A DNA stretch of 64,000 bases from Ramlibacter ginsenosidimutans (GTDB lineage: Bacteria > Pseudomonadota > Gammaproteobacteria > Burkholderiales > Burkholderiaceae_C), in NCBI RefSeq assembly GCF_042678185.1, contig NZ_JBHUDQ010000002.1. One strand, written 5' to 3'. Below the pieces are notes generated by a model. That model saw only the letters and a program-made list of their open reading frames with translations, did not search any database and was not told the origin of the DNA. Both the position numbers and the translations under genes were made by a program. Every line of letters starts with the position of its first letter. Within the stretch, counting starts at the first letter, position 1. Of this stretch, positions 9,567 through 18,281 are shown one piece after another.

Positions 9567-9977
9567 ATGGGCAACGGCAAGTTCGCAGCAATCCTCGCGG
9601 TCCTGATCTCCGTCGGGGTGGCCGCGTGGCCGTCCGTGACCCAGAAGACGGTGGTCCAGGGCGTCACCGTCGCCGTGACGGCGGGCAACCTCGGCGAGGA
9701 CAGCAGCATCTGGGACTTCGCCGTCGCGTACGACGCGCAGGGCGTGCACGGACTCAAGGGCGACGAGCCGCTGGACCAGTTCGTGCTGGTGGGCGACGGC
9801 CACCGGATGAAGCCGCTGGCCTGGGAAGGCGACCGCGACGGCAAGCACCACCGCGCAGGCGTGCTGAAGTTCATCGCCATCCGGCCGCGCCCCAAGGAGC
9901 TGCAGCTCGAGCTGGCGCGTCCCGCCGAAACCCGGCCGCGGATCTACCGCTTCGTGTTCGGCGACTGGTCTGCCTGA
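9567..9977 (+). CDS. Hypothetical exported protein
   Basis: The 136-aa product starts MGNGKFAAILAVLISVGVAA, a signal peptide or single N-terminal membrane helix. A soluble domain follows that contains WDFAVAYDAQ and ends in a beta-rich PRIYRFVFGDWSA tail. An in-frame GTG lies 18 bp upstream, but the ATG at 9567 directly precedes the charged n-region and hydrophobic core of the signal. I do not recognise the family. It is transcribed away from the efflux operon end and is convergent with the next gene. Confidence 0.65.
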   Translation: MGNGKFAAILAVLISVGVAAWPSVTQKTVVQGVTVAVTAGNLGEDSSIWDFAVAYDAQGVHGLKGDEPLDQFVLVGDGHRMKPLAWEGDRDGKHHRAGVLKFIAIRPRPKELQLELARPAETRPRIYRFVFGDWSA

Positions 9978-9986
9978 GCCAGGCGC

Positions 9987-10271
9987 TCAGGCCTTGCCGG
10001 GTTCGGTGTCCTGCCCCAGCAGGGCGAGCATGCCGCCTTCCAGCGCCTCCATGTGCCGCGCCAGCTGCGGCGTCGACTCCTTGGAGATCTTCATGTAGCC
10101 CTTGAAGGTGCGCAGCAACGTGGCGCGGTCGGGGTGGTGCAGCAGCACCGTGGCGAGCGCGGCTTGCAGCACGTGCACCTGCGCGGCAAGCATGAGCTGG
10201 TTGTCCACCAGCCCCTGGATGCTTTGCCTGTGGACGTCGAGCGTCTCCCTGATTTCCTGGTCCTGGTCCAT
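9987..10271 (-). CDS. Small hypothetical protein downstream of nth
   Basis: Encodes about 94 aa, MDQDQEIRETLDVHRQSIQGL and onward, mostly predicted helix with no membrane segment. A GTG at 10307 would add 12 residues. Neither start has a strong ribosome binding site; the ATG was chosen because a weak purine stretch (GACGAGA) precedes it. It follows nth on the same strand and may be co-transcribed. No family recognised. Confidence 0.6.
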   Translation of the reverse strand: MDQDQEIRETLDVHRQSIQGLVDNQLMLAAQVHVLQAALATVLLHHPDRATLLRTFKGYMKISKESTPQLARHMEALEGGMLALLGQDTEPGKA

Positions 10272-10317
10272 GCCGGTCTCGTCGATGCGTTGCGGCCATT
10301 GTGACACCGCAAGCGGC

Positions 10318-10968
10318 TCACGCGCGCAGTGCGGGCGGAGGTGTCTTGGGCCGGTAGTCGCACCAGCGTGCGACCGCGCACTCCCAGCACTTGGGCAGGC
10401 GCGCCACGCAGACGTAGCGCCCGTGCAGGATGAGCCAGTGGTGCGCGTCCTGCCGGTACGCCGGCGGCACGCGCTGCATCAGCTTCTGCTCCACCTCCAG
10501 CGGGGTCTTGCCCGGGGCGAGCCCGGTGCGGTTGCTGACCCGGAAGATGTGCGTATCCACAGCCATGGCTTCTTCGCCGAAGGCGACGTTGAGCACCACG
10601 TTGGCCGTCTTGCGCCCGACGCCGGGCAGTGCCTCCAGCGACTCGCGGTCGCGCGGCACCTTCCCGCCATGCTGCTCCACGAGGATGCGGCAGGTCTCCA
10701 TCAGGTGCTTCGCCTTCATGCGATAGAGGCCGATCGTCTTGATGTACTCCTTCAGCCCCTCCTCGCCCAGCGCGAGGATCGCCTGCGGCGTGTTGGCGAC
10801 GTGGAACAGCCGGCGCGTCGCCTTGTTCACGCCCGCATCGGTCGCCTGCGCCGACAGCAGCACCGCGACCAGCAGCTCGAAGACCGTGCTGTATTCGAGC
10901 TCGCTGGCCGGCATGGGGTTGGCGGCTTTCAGAGTGGCGAAGAAGGGCTCGATGTCGGCGGCTTTCAT
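10318..10968 (-). CDS. nth: Endonuclease III
   Basis: Base-excision-repair DNA glycosylase/AP lyase for oxidised pyrimidines. The 216-aa product has the helix-hairpin-helix LPGVGRKTANVVLN with the catalytic Lys, then the VDTHIFRVSNR segment with the catalytic Asp. The C-terminal [4Fe-4S] ligands are spaced Cys-X6-Cys-X2-Cys-X5-Cys (CVARLPKCWECAVARWC). The length matches the family. Confidence 0.97.
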   Translation of the reverse strand: MKAADIEPFFATLKAANPMPASELEYSTVFELLVAVLLSAQATDAGVNKATRRLFHVANTPQAILALGEEGLKEYIKTIGLYRMKAKHLMETCRILVEQHGGKVPRDRESLEALPGVGRKTANVVLNVAFGEEAMAVDTHIFRVSNRTGLAPGKTPLEVEQKLMQRVPPAYRQDAHHWLILHGRYVCVARLPKCWECAVARWCDYRPKTPPPALRA

Positions 10969-11008
10969 GCGGCGAGTGTAGGGCGGTCGGTCCAGCGGCC
11001 GCGCGCTC

Positions 11009-11863
11009 CTACAGTTCCTTCACGACGGCCGCGACGATCGCGGCGGTCGCGGAGTCGCGCCGCTGCGCCAGGGCGAGCTTGCGCTCCTCCGCCTGCGGCA
11101 GTTCGATGACGCGCAGCTTCGGATCGCTCGCCCAGCGTGCACCGCGCAGCAGCGGCACCACCGACACGCCCAGGCCCGAGCGCACCAGTTCGACGATGCT
11201 CTCCAGCGCGTTGAGCTCCAGCAGTTCCTGCGGCCGCGTGCGCAGCCGCTTGAGCGTGCGTTCCACCAGCTGGCCCGTGTGCTGCGTCGGGTCGAAGCGG
11301 ATGAAGGGCTGCCGCTGCAGGAGCAGGCGCGGGTTGCCTTCCTCCAGCTTGCGCGGCGCCAGCAGCACCATCGGCTCGGCATAGAGCGCGGTCCACGCGA
11401 GATCGGGGCCGACCCCGGGCTCGCGCACGACGATCGCAGCGTCGAGCCCGCCGGCCTGCACGCGCTCGATCAGCTCGATCGACTTGGCGGCGGACACGTG
11501 CAGGTCCAGGGCAGGGTGGCGCGACTTCAGCGCGAGCGTCGCCTGGATCAAGGGGCGCACCGCGGAAACCACGGCGCCGAGCTGCACCGTTCCCGCCATC
11601 GCGCCGGCGGCGGGATCGGGCGCCAGGATCTGTTCGTACAGCGCGAGCAGCCGGCGCACCTGCGGCACCAGCGTGCGGCCGGCGTCGTTGAGCACCACGG
11701 CCTTGCCCTGCCGCTCGAACAGCGGCCTGCGGAGTTCGCCTTCGAGCGCGCGCATCTGCTGGCCCACGGCCGCCTGCGTGAGCGCGACGCGTGCGGCGGC
11801 GGCCGCGAACGAACCCTCGGCCGCCACCGCGGCGAAGGTGCGCAGGACGCGGATGCTGCTCAT
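11009..11863 (-). CDS. LysR-family transcriptional regulator
   Basis: The 284-aa product has an N-terminal winged helix-turn-helix (FAAVAAEGSFAAAAARVALT, then QAAVGQQMRALEGEL) and a periplasmic-binding-protein-like effector domain. It is divergent from a Bug receptor and gamma-glutamyltransferase operon across 71 bp. That gap holds a perfect dyad, so it probably controls those genes in response to a related metabolite. The effector is not evident from sequence. Confidence 0.92.
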   Translation of the reverse strand: MSSIRVLRTFAAVAAEGSFAAAAARVALTQAAVGQQMRALEGELRRPLFERQGKAVVLNDAGRTLVPQVRRLLALYEQILAPDPAAGAMAGTVQLGAVVSAVRPLIQATLALKSRHPALDLHVSAAKSIELIERVQAGGLDAAIVVREPGVGPDLAWTALYAEPMVLLAPRKLEEGNPRLLLQRQPFIRFDPTQHTGQLVERTLKRLRTRPQELLELNALESIVELVRSGLGVSVVPLLRGARWASDPKLRVIELPQAEERKLALAQRRDSATAAIVAAVVKEL

Positions 11864-11883
11864 GGCGCGATCCTAAACGAAAC

Positions 11884-11900
11884 CTTTAGCTTCGCTAAAG
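11884..11900. promoter_or_regulatory. Probable LysR operator
   Basis: Perfect 7-bp inverted repeat with a 3-bp spacer, CTTTAGC-TTC-GCTAAAG, in the gap between the LysR gene and the Bug receptor gene. It satisfies the T-N11-A pattern of LysR sites and lies 20 bp before the LysR ATG and 34 bp before the receptor ATG. The DNA around it is markedly AT-richer than the rest of the window. Confidence 0.6.
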
Positions 11901-11934
11901 CAAGTTTGGCTTTTGCTTTGGCGAGCCGCTCCCT

Positions 11935-12915
11935 ATGATCGACTGCATGATGTTGAAGTTGTTCGCTCCCTTCCTGCTGGCCGCCGCGGCGGTCGTCACG
12001 CCCTCGGCCCACGCCGACGGCTACCCCGCCAAGCCCATCCGCCTGGTCGTTCCCTTCCCGGCCGGCGGCCCCACCGACGTCTTCGCCCGCGCCGTCTCCG
12101 AAAAGCTGGGCCAGCGCCTGGGCCAGACGGTCATCGTCGACAACAAGCCGGGCGCGGGCGGCGCCATCGGCACGGACCTCGCCGCGCGCGCACCGGCCGA
12201 CGGCTACACGCTGCTGCTCGGCACCAGCAGCACGCACTCGGTGGCGCCGGCCTTCGGCATGAAGCTGCCCTACGACACCGCGAAGGACTTCACGCCCATC
12301 GTGCAGGTCGGCGACGCGCCCAACCTCATGCTGGTGCCCAACGACACGCCGGCCAAGGACGTGAAGGAGTGGATCGCCTACGCGCGCAAGAACCCCGGCA
12401 AGCTGAACTACGCGAGCAGCGGCCCCGGCACCGTGGTGCAACTCACCGCCGAATACCTCAAGGCCGAGGCCAAGGTGGACCTGACGCACGTGGCATACAA
12501 GGGCACGGCCCTGGCGATGCCGGACCTCATGAGCGGCAAGGTGCACGTGCTGTTCGACTCCATGCCCACGGGCCTGCCGCACGTGCAGGCCGGCCGCCTG
12601 CGCGCCCTCGCGGTGACCAGCCTGAAGCGCTCGCCGCTGCTGCCCAACCTGCCGGCCGTGTCCGAGACGCTTCCGGGCTTCGAGTCCGTGGTGTGGTTCG
12701 GCCTCTACGGCCCGAAAAACCTGCCGCCCGCCGTGGTCACGCGCGTCAACGCCGCGGTCAACGAGGTGCTGAAGGACAAGGACATGCAGGATCGCCTCGC
12801 CAGGCTCGGCATCCAGCCGGCCGGCGGGACGCCGCAGCAATTCGCGACCGTCGTCGAGCAGGACCGCGCGAAGTGGAAGAAGATCATCACCGAGCAGAAG
12901 CTCACCCTGGAATGA
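11935..12915 (+). CDS. Bug-family tripartite tricarboxylate receptor
   Basis: Periplasmic solute-binding protein of the Bug/TctC family, 326 aa. A signal peptide ends at AHA and is followed by the family hallmarks YPAKPIRLVVPFPAGGPTDVFAR and GAGGAIGTDLAARAPADGYTLL. No TctA/TctB genes adjoin it, so it is an orphan receptor that would have to use a membrane component encoded elsewhere, possibly the one near 38.6-40.6 kb. The gamma-glutamyltransferase gene begins 7 bp downstream, suggesting a shared operon. Confidence 0.93.
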   Translation: MIDCMMLKLFAPFLLAAAAVVTPSAHADGYPAKPIRLVVPFPAGGPTDVFARAVSEKLGQRLGQTVIVDNKPGAGGAIGTDLAARAPADGYTLLLGTSSTHSVAPAFGMKLPYDTAKDFTPIVQVGDAPNLMLVPNDTPAKDVKEWIAYARKNPGKLNYASSGPGTVVQLTAEYLKAEAKVDLTHVAYKGTALAMPDLMSGKVHVLFDSMPTGLPHVQAGRLRALAVTSLKRSPLLPNLPAVSETLPGFESVVWFGLYGPKNLPPAVVTRVNAAVNEVLKDKDMQDRLARLGIQPAGGTPQQFATVVEQDRAKWKKIITEQKLTLE

Positions 12916-12922
12916 GGACGCG

Positions 12923-14536
12923 ATGAAGAATTTCGATTTCCATAACCCGTACCCCACCACGCGCATCCCGGTCTTCGCGCGCAACGCGGTGTCCACCTCG
13001 CATCCGCTGGCGGCGCAGGCCGGCCTGCGCATGCTGTGGAAGGGCGGCAATGCGGTGGATGCGGCCATCGCGGCCGCCGCCGCGATGACGATCTGCGAGC
13101 CGGTGAGCAACGGGCTGGGCAGCGACGCCTTCGCGATCCTGTGGGACGGCAAGCAGCTGCAAGGCATCAACGGCTCGGGCAAGGCGCCCGCGGGCTGGAC
13201 GCCGGAGTACTTCCGCAAGAAGTACGGCGACAACGCGGCGACGCCGCCCAAGCGCGGCATCGACTCGGCCACCGTGCCGGGCGCGGTCGCCACCTGGGTC
13301 GCGCTCTCCGAGCGCTACGGCAAGCTGCCCTTCGCCGACCTCATGGCGCCCGCCGTCGAGATCGCGGAGCGCGGCTACCTGCTGCCGGTCGTGGTGCAGC
13401 AGAAGTGGGATGCGGCAACGCCGGAGCTGGGCACGATGCCCGGCTTCGCGCAGACCTTCCTGCCCTGGGGCCGCGCGCCGCGCGTGGGCGAACTGTTCCA
13501 GTTCCCGGCCGCCGCGCGCGCGCTGCGCCTGATCGGCGAGACCCGGGGCAAGGCTTACTACCAGGGCGAGATCGCCGAGGCGCTCGCGCGCTTCAGCAAG
13601 GACATCGGCGGCGTGCACACGGTGCAGGACTTTGCGAGCTTCCAGCCGGAGTGGGTCACGCCCATCCAGAAGAACTACCGCGGCTACACCCTGCACGAGA
13701 TCCCGCCCAACGGCCAGGGCATCGCGGCGCTGATGGCGCTGGGCATCCTGGACAACTTCGACCTGCGCTCGCACAAGGTGGATGGCGCCGACTCGCAGCA
13801 CCTGCAGATCGAGGCGATGAAGCTCGCCTTCGCCGACACCTACCGCTTCGTCGGCGAGCGCGCGGCGATGGAAGTGACGACCGAGCAGATGCTGGACGAC
13901 GCCTACCTCGCCAGCCGCGCGAAGCTGATCGACATGAAGCGCGCGCAGGACTTCAAGGCCGGCAACCCCGTCAAGGGCGGCACGATCTACCTCACCGCCG
14001 CCGACGAGAACGGCATGATGGTGAGCTTCATCCAGAGCAACTACATGGGCTTCGGCTCCGGCTGCGTGGAGCCGACCTACGGCATCAGCCTGCAGAACCG
14101 CGGGCATGGCTTCAGCCTGAAGCCGGGCGCCAACCAGGTCGCCCCGGGCAAGCGGCCCTTCCACACGATCATCCCGGCCTTCCTCACGAAGGACGGGCAA
14201 CCGGTCATGAGCTTCGGCGTGATGGGCGGCAACATGCAGCCGCAAGGCCACCTGCAGACGGTGGTGCGCATGGTGGACTACGACCAGAACCCGCAGGCCG
14301 CCTGCGATGCGCCGCGCTGGCGCTTCAACAGCGGGCTGGAGATCAACGTCGAACAGCAGATGAACAAGGCCACCGTGCAGGAGCTCGTCTCGCGCGGCCA
14401 CCGCATCGAGGTCATCAACGACAACTACCAGGACTTCGGCGCCGGCCAGTTCATCTGGAAGATGGGCGACACCAAGAAGGAAGGCTACGTGATCGCGAGC
14501 GATTCGCGGCGGGACGGGTTGGCTGCCGGGTTTTGA
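12923..14536 (+). CDS. Gamma-glutamyltransferase family Ntn hydrolase
   Basis: The 537-aa product has the family blocks GGNAVDAAIAAAAAM and LGSDAFAILWDG. The autocleavage site lies in GGTIYLTAADENGMM, where Thr354 would become the N-terminal nucleophile after self-processing. The GFGSG-type segment and a C-terminal MGGNMQPQGHLQ follow. No obvious signal peptide is seen, unlike secreted E. coli GGT, so it may be cytoplasmic. The upstream Bug receptor suggests it acts on an imported gamma-glutamyl or related amide compound. Confidence 0.9.
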   Translation: MKNFDFHNPYPTTRIPVFARNAVSTSHPLAAQAGLRMLWKGGNAVDAAIAAAAAMTICEPVSNGLGSDAFAILWDGKQLQGINGSGKAPAGWTPEYFRKKYGDNAATPPKRGIDSATVPGAVATWVALSERYGKLPFADLMAPAVEIAERGYLLPVVVQQKWDAATPELGTMPGFAQTFLPWGRAPRVGELFQFPAAARALRLIGETRGKAYYQGEIAEALARFSKDIGGVHTVQDFASFQPEWVTPIQKNYRGYTLHEIPPNGQGIAALMALGILDNFDLRSHKVDGADSQHLQIEAMKLAFADTYRFVGERAAMEVTTEQMLDDAYLASRAKLIDMKRAQDFKAGNPVKGGTIYLTAADENGMMVSFIQSNYMGFGSGCVEPTYGISLQNRGHGFSLKPGANQVAPGKRPFHTIIPAFLTKDGQPVMSFGVMGGNMQPQGHLQTVVRMVDYDQNPQAACDAPRWRFNSGLEINVEQQMNKATVQELVSRGHRIEVINDNYQDFGAGQFIWKMGDTKKEGYVIASDSRRDGLAAGF

Positions 14537-14592
14537 CCGCGGGCGTGGGGCGCGTGCCGCGCGAGGAGGGCACGCCGCTGAGCATCAATCAG

Positions 14593-14693
14593 GAGAACGC
14601 AGAGGACGCAAAGGTCACGCAGAGGACGCAGAGAAATCCATTGAAGGTTTTCCTTTGCGTCCTCTGCGTAACCTCTGCGCACTCTGCGTTCTC
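14593..14693. repeat. Long hairpin repeat, copy 1 (GAGAACGC ends)
   Basis: Two arms of about 42 bases that pair with few mismatches. Left arm: GAGAACGCAGAGGACGCAAA, then ACGCAGAGGACGCAGAG. Right arm: its near reverse complement, ending CTCTGCGTTCTC. The centre is a short AT-rich loop. It lies between the convergent gamma-glutamyltransferase and cytochrome genes. Four relatives occur near 20.6, 38.5, 57.6 and 61.4 kb. It encodes nothing credible and could act as a bidirectional terminator. Confidence 0.9.
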
Positions 14694-14738
14694 ATTGCCC
14701 GCTCTCGCACGTGGCCCGAGCGATGCACGTTGCTCGAT

Positions 14739-15326
14739 CTAACGCAAGCTCGCCAGGTAATGCCCCAGGTTCTCGATGTCCTGGTCGCTCAAGGTGCTCG
14801 CCACGCTGGTCATGTTGCCCGCGTCGTTCGTGCGGGTCTTCTCCTTGAAGGCCTTCAGCTGCGCGACGATGTACTGGTACTTCTGGCCCGCCACGCGCGG
14901 GATCTCGTTCTGGCCCAGGAAGCCGCCGAGATGGCACATCGTGCACAGCGTCTCGTCGGCCTTTGCCTTTCCGAGCTTCGCCTTGCCGTCGTCCACCTTG
15001 AAGTCGTTGGGCTTCAGGGGCAGCGAGGCGTAGTAGTTGGCGATGTCTATCATGTCGTCCCGCGACAGCGGCTGCGCCATCGGCGTCATGAGCGGATTGC
15101 TGCGCCGGCCCTCCTTGAAGTCCTTCAGCTGGATGTACAGGTAGCGCCAGGTCTGGCCCGCGAGGGCGGGCACCTCCGGCATGGCCGTCGTGCCGTTGCC
15201 GTCGGCGCCGTGGCACGCGGCGCAGGCCTGCGCCTTGGTGCGGCCCGCCTCGACATCCTGCGCCGCCGCCGTGGCGCACACGGCGAGCAGCGCAGCGAAG
15301 GCGAGGGCAGTCCGCGTCGCGTGCAT
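14739..15326 (-). CDS. Dihaem c-type cytochrome (c4-like)
   Basis: The 195-aa product has a signal peptide (cleaved near ATAAAQ) and two haem-binding motifs, CAACH at residues 35-39 and CTMCH at 128-132, each in its own cytochrome c lobe. Its ATG overlaps the stop of the PQQ dehydrogenase gene as ATGA, indicating translational coupling. The natural role is periplasmic electron acceptor for that dehydrogenase. The open frame continues upstream inside the dehydrogenase gene without cytochrome similarity, so 15326 is the start. Confidence 0.93.
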   Translation of the reverse strand: MHATRTALAFAALLAVCATAAAQDVEAGRTKAQACAACHGADGNGTTAMPEVPALAGQTWRYLYIQLKDFKEGRRSNPLMTPMAQPLSRDDMIDIANYYASLPLKPNDFKVDDGKAKLGKAKADETLCTMCHLGGFLGQNEIPRVAGQKYQYIVAQLKAFKEKTRTNDAGNMTSVASTLSDQDIENLGHYLASLR

Positions 15327-17044
15327 CAGTCCAGCGAGAACACCACCATGGTGTTGCCGCGCTTGAAGTCCAGCTGCGTGTTGCCGCCGCAGCCCATGGC
15401 GATGTACTGCTTGCCGCCGACCATGTAGCTCACGGGCATCGCGTTCGCGCCGGCGCCGCAATTGAATTCCCACAGCTTCTGGCCCGTGCCGGCGTTCAGC
15501 GCCCGGATGAAACCGTTGCCTTCGCCGTAGAACACGAGGTCGCCGCCGGTGGCCAGCGCGCCGCCGATCAGGGGCTGCTCGGTGTCGAACTTCCACGCCA
15601 CCTTGCCGGTGTCCACGTTGACCGCGGCGAGGCGGCCCCATTGCTTTTCGCCCTCGATGGTCTTGAAGGCGCCGCCGAGCCACAGCTTGCCGCCGGGATA
15701 CTTCGCGTCCTCGACGTGGTAGGTCATGGGCTGGTGCAGGTTCAGCGCATACACCAGGCGGTGCTTCGGGCTGAACGCCATCGGCGACCATTCGACGCCG
15801 CCGTTCGCACCGGGCAGCATGCGCGCGCCCGTGGCGGTGGGCAGCACCCACATGTTCTCCTGCGGGATCATCGCGTCGGAGAAGCGGATCAGCTTGCCGG
15901 TGGCGCGGTCATGCACGTACACATGGCCGGTCTTGCCGCCGTGGATCACGGCCGGCACCATGCGGCCGCTGGCGTCCTTCACGTCGACCAGCATGGGCGG
16001 GCTGACGGCGTCGAGGTCCCACACGTCGTGCGCGATGTACTGCGAGTGCCACTTGTACTCGCCGGTGTCCAGGTTCACGGCCACCATCGAGTCGGTGTAC
16101 AGGTTGTCCCCGGGCCGCACGGCGCCATACAGGTCCGGCGAGGGATTGCCGACCACGAAGAAGATCGTGCGGGTCTTGAGGTCCACTGCCGGGTTCATCC
16201 ACACGCCGCCTCCGAGCGTCTGGTAGAACGAGCTGTCGCGCGCCAGCGCCTGCTTTTCGGCGGCGATGTCGCGCTTCATGTTGCGGCCGGTCGCATCGTT
16301 CTCGGCCCAGACGCCCTCGTGGCCCTTCTCGGGGATGGTGTAGAAGGTCCAGAGCAGCTTGCCGTCATTCGCGCCATAGGCCTTCACGAAGCCGCGGATG
16401 CCGTACTCGCCGCCGTTGGTGCCGATCAGCACCTTGCCGTCGATCACGGTGGGCGCCATCGTCTCGCTGTAGCCCTTCTCGGGATCGGCGATCTCGGTCT
16501 GCCACAGCACGGCGCCCGTCTTGGCGTCCAGCGCGAGCAGCTTCGAGTCCAGCGTGCCCATGAACAGCTTGCCGCCTTCGATCGCCACGCCGCGGTTGTT
16601 CGGCCCGCAGCAGAAGGTGGTGATCGGACCCATCTTGTGCTTGTAGTGCCAGAACTCGCGGCCCGTCGTCGCGTCGATCGCGTACACGTGGTTGAAGGCG
16701 GTGGTGAGGTACATGACCCCGTCCACCACGATGGGCGCGGTCTCCATCGACTCCTTCACCTCGGTCTGGAACATGAACACCGGGCGCAGGCGCTTGACGT
16801 TGCCCGTGTTGATCTGCGTGCCCGGGTAGTAGCGCTGCTGCTCGTAGCCGCCGTTCGTGTGCAGCCAGTTGACGCCCTGGGAATGCGCCGCGTTCAGCAT
16901 GTCCTGCGTCACGTTGGGCGCCTTGACGATCATCGGCGGGCCGCTGCCTTGCTGGCCCTGGATTTCCTGTTGCGCGGTGGCGGCGGGGGCGGCGAGGGCA
17001 CAGGCGAGTGCCACCGGCCAGAGCGAATGACGGAAGACCTGCAT
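15326..17044 (-). CDS. PQQ-dependent alcohol-type dehydrogenase
   Basis: Periplasmic quinoprotein, 572 aa, with a signal peptide (ALAAPAATAQ) and the eight-bladed propeller layout. Features seen are the vicinal Cys145-Cys146 pair in TTFCCGPNNRG, Trp-docking repeats such as DAKTGAVLWQT, and the active-site stretch HDVWDLDAVSPP with Asp343. A second acid, Asp345, lies two residues after the presumed catalytic Asp. In methanol/ethanol dehydrogenases this position distinguishes lanthanide-using enzymes from calcium-using ones. No C-terminal haem domain is present; the coupled cytochrome takes that role. A strong AGGAGA site precedes the ATG. The substrate cannot be read from sequence. Confidence 0.92.
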   Translation of the reverse strand: MQVFRHSLWPVALACALAAPAATAQQEIQGQQGSGPPMIVKAPNVTQDMLNAAHSQGVNWLHTNGGYEQQRYYPGTQINTGNVKRLRPVFMFQTEVKESMETAPIVVDGVMYLTTAFNHVYAIDATTGREFWHYKHKMGPITTFCCGPNNRGVAIEGGKLFMGTLDSKLLALDAKTGAVLWQTEIADPEKGYSETMAPTVIDGKVLIGTNGGEYGIRGFVKAYGANDGKLLWTFYTIPEKGHEGVWAENDATGRNMKRDIAAEKQALARDSSFYQTLGGGVWMNPAVDLKTRTIFFVVGNPSPDLYGAVRPGDNLYTDSMVAVNLDTGEYKWHSQYIAHDVWDLDAVSPPMLVDVKDASGRMVPAVIHGGKTGHVYVHDRATGKLIRFSDAMIPQENMWVLPTATGARMLPGANGGVEWSPMAFSPKHRLVYALNLHQPMTYHVEDAKYPGGKLWLGGAFKTIEGEKQWGRLAAVNVDTGKVAWKFDTEQPLIGGALATGGDLVFYGEGNGFIRALNAGTGQKLWEFNCGAGANAMPVSYMVGGKQYIAMGCGGNTQLDFKRGNTMVVFSLD

Positions 17045-17066
17045 ACGACTTCTCCTCGGGTTGGAT

Positions 17067-17080
17067 ACTTCGAGTGAAGT
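17067..17080. promoter_or_regulatory. Small inverted repeat in divergent promoter region
   Basis: ACTTC-GAGT-GAAGT, a perfect 5-bp dyad 23 bp before the PQQ dehydrogenase ATG, in the 115-bp gap shared with the divergent ankyrin gene. It could be an operator, but the arms are short and chance is possible. Confidence 0.25.
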
Positions 17081-17159
17081 CCGGCGCGCGAGCGTCGGGC
17101 TCGGAAACCTTGCGTGTGAGTATCATGATTTCGCGTCGCCAGCACAAGGAGGTTGCCTC

Positions 17160-17816
17160 ATGCCGAAGGATGTCCTGCGCTCCGTCCTCGCCGCCCTCGT
17201 CCTGCTTTTCATAGCGCCGGTGCAGGCGCAGCAGGGAGTCGGCAACATCAACATCAACGGGCAACTGGTGCTTGCCGCGCGTGCAGGATTGGTGCAACGC
17301 GTCAAGCAGTTGATCGCCGAGGGCGCCGAGGTGAACTCGCGCGACCGCAACGGTGACTCCCCCCTGAAGATGGCGGCCGGCAAGGCCAATGTCGAGCTGG
17401 TGGACGTGCTGCTCGCGGCGTCCGCCGACGTGCAGCAGGCGAACATCGCGGGGGTGACGCCGCTCATGGCCGCCGCGTTCGCGGGCAGCCCGGAGATCGT
17501 GCGCAAGCTGCTGGCCGCGGGCGCCCGCCCGGAAGCCGTCGACCGGGTGAAGAAGAATGCGGCGGTGTACGCCGCGGGCCAGGGCTGCACCGAATGCCTG
17601 GAGCTGCTGTTGCAGGCCGGCACGCCGGTGAACGGCCGCCTGGACCACGAGCTGACGCTGCTGATGTGGACGGCTGGCTATGGCCAGGAGGGCGCCGCGC
17701 GCATGTTGCTGCAGCGCGGTGCGGACGCGTCGCTGCGCGACGATCGCGGCAAGACAGCCGCGGAGATCGCGCGCGAGCTCAACTACACCGCGCTGGCGCA
17801 GATGCTCGCGCCTTAG
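17160..17816 (+). CDS. Exported ankyrin-repeat protein
   Basis: The 218-aa product has a signal peptide (cleavage near APVQAQ) followed by about five ankyrin repeats, with motifs such as GDSPLKMAAGKANVELVDVLL and GVTPLMAAAFAGSPEIVRKLL. The start at 17160 is fixed by an AAGGAGG site 7 bp before it; the frame is open further upstream without signal character. It is probably a periplasmic protein-protein interaction module. It is divergent from the PQQ dehydrogenase; a functional link is possible but unproven. Confidence 0.88.
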   Translation: MPKDVLRSVLAALVLLFIAPVQAQQGVGNININGQLVLAARAGLVQRVKQLIAEGAEVNSRDRNGDSPLKMAAGKANVELVDVLLAASADVQQANIAGVTPLMAAAFAGSPEIVRKLLAAGARPEAVDRVKKNAAVYAAGQGCTECLELLLQAGTPVNGRLDHELTLLMWTAGYGQEGAARMLLQRGADASLRDDRGKTAAEIARELNYTALAQMLAP

Positions 17817-17831
17817 CCGCCGGCGCTGGCC

Positions 17832-18263
17832 TCAGCTCCCCCGCGACGCCTGCAGCAGCTTGTCCACGACCGCGCGCAGCCGGCGCGAGGCCTCCTCTGC
17901 GCCGAACTGCTGCTGCCACCAGAGCACATCGGCGAAGCCCTGGCCGCCCAGGGCATCCACCGCGATCTTCACGCCTTCGTACAGGGTGTCGTCGAGCGTC
18001 GTGTGGCCGCGCAGGCAGCGCACCGCGAGAAAGGGCACGCCCTGGCAGGCCGGATCCTTCTTGAGCGCACGCAGCAGGTCGAAGATGCGGCCTTCGTCGA
18101 AATGACAGCCGCAGACCAGCAGCGACGGCGGCGAACGCAGGGCGCGAACCGCCTCGTCGAAACTCGCTGCGTGCTCCAGGTCATGCGGGACGGCGAGCAC
18201 CTGGCGGAACACGTCGAAGGCATCGGCGTGGTCCGCCACGAGGATGCGGGCGGGGGACGACAT
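17832..18263 (-). CDS. Receiver-like single-domain protein
   Basis: The 143-aa product resembles a response-regulator receiver fold: ARILVADHADAFDVFRQVL (beta1-alpha1 with acidic residues), LLVCGCHFDEGRIFDLLRAL at the beta3 position, and GVPFLAVRC at beta4. No clear phosphorylatable Asp stands at the end of beta3 (Cys-Gly-Cys there instead), so it is probably a degenerate receiver. No output domain and no adjacent kinase. Confidence 0.7.
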   Translation of the reverse strand: MSSPARILVADHADAFDVFRQVLAVPHDLEHAASFDEAVRALRSPPSLLVCGCHFDEGRIFDLLRALKKDPACQGVPFLAVRCLRGHTTLDDTLYEGVKIAVDALGGQGFADVLWWQQQFGAEEASRRLRAVVDKLLQASRGS

Positions 18264-18281
18264 GTGCCGAACATTGTAATG

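Noticed and set aside
14593..14693. Repeats considered as a CRISPR array
   Set aside because: The units are palindromically arranged within one hairpin, with no regular spacers, and no cas genes are seen.
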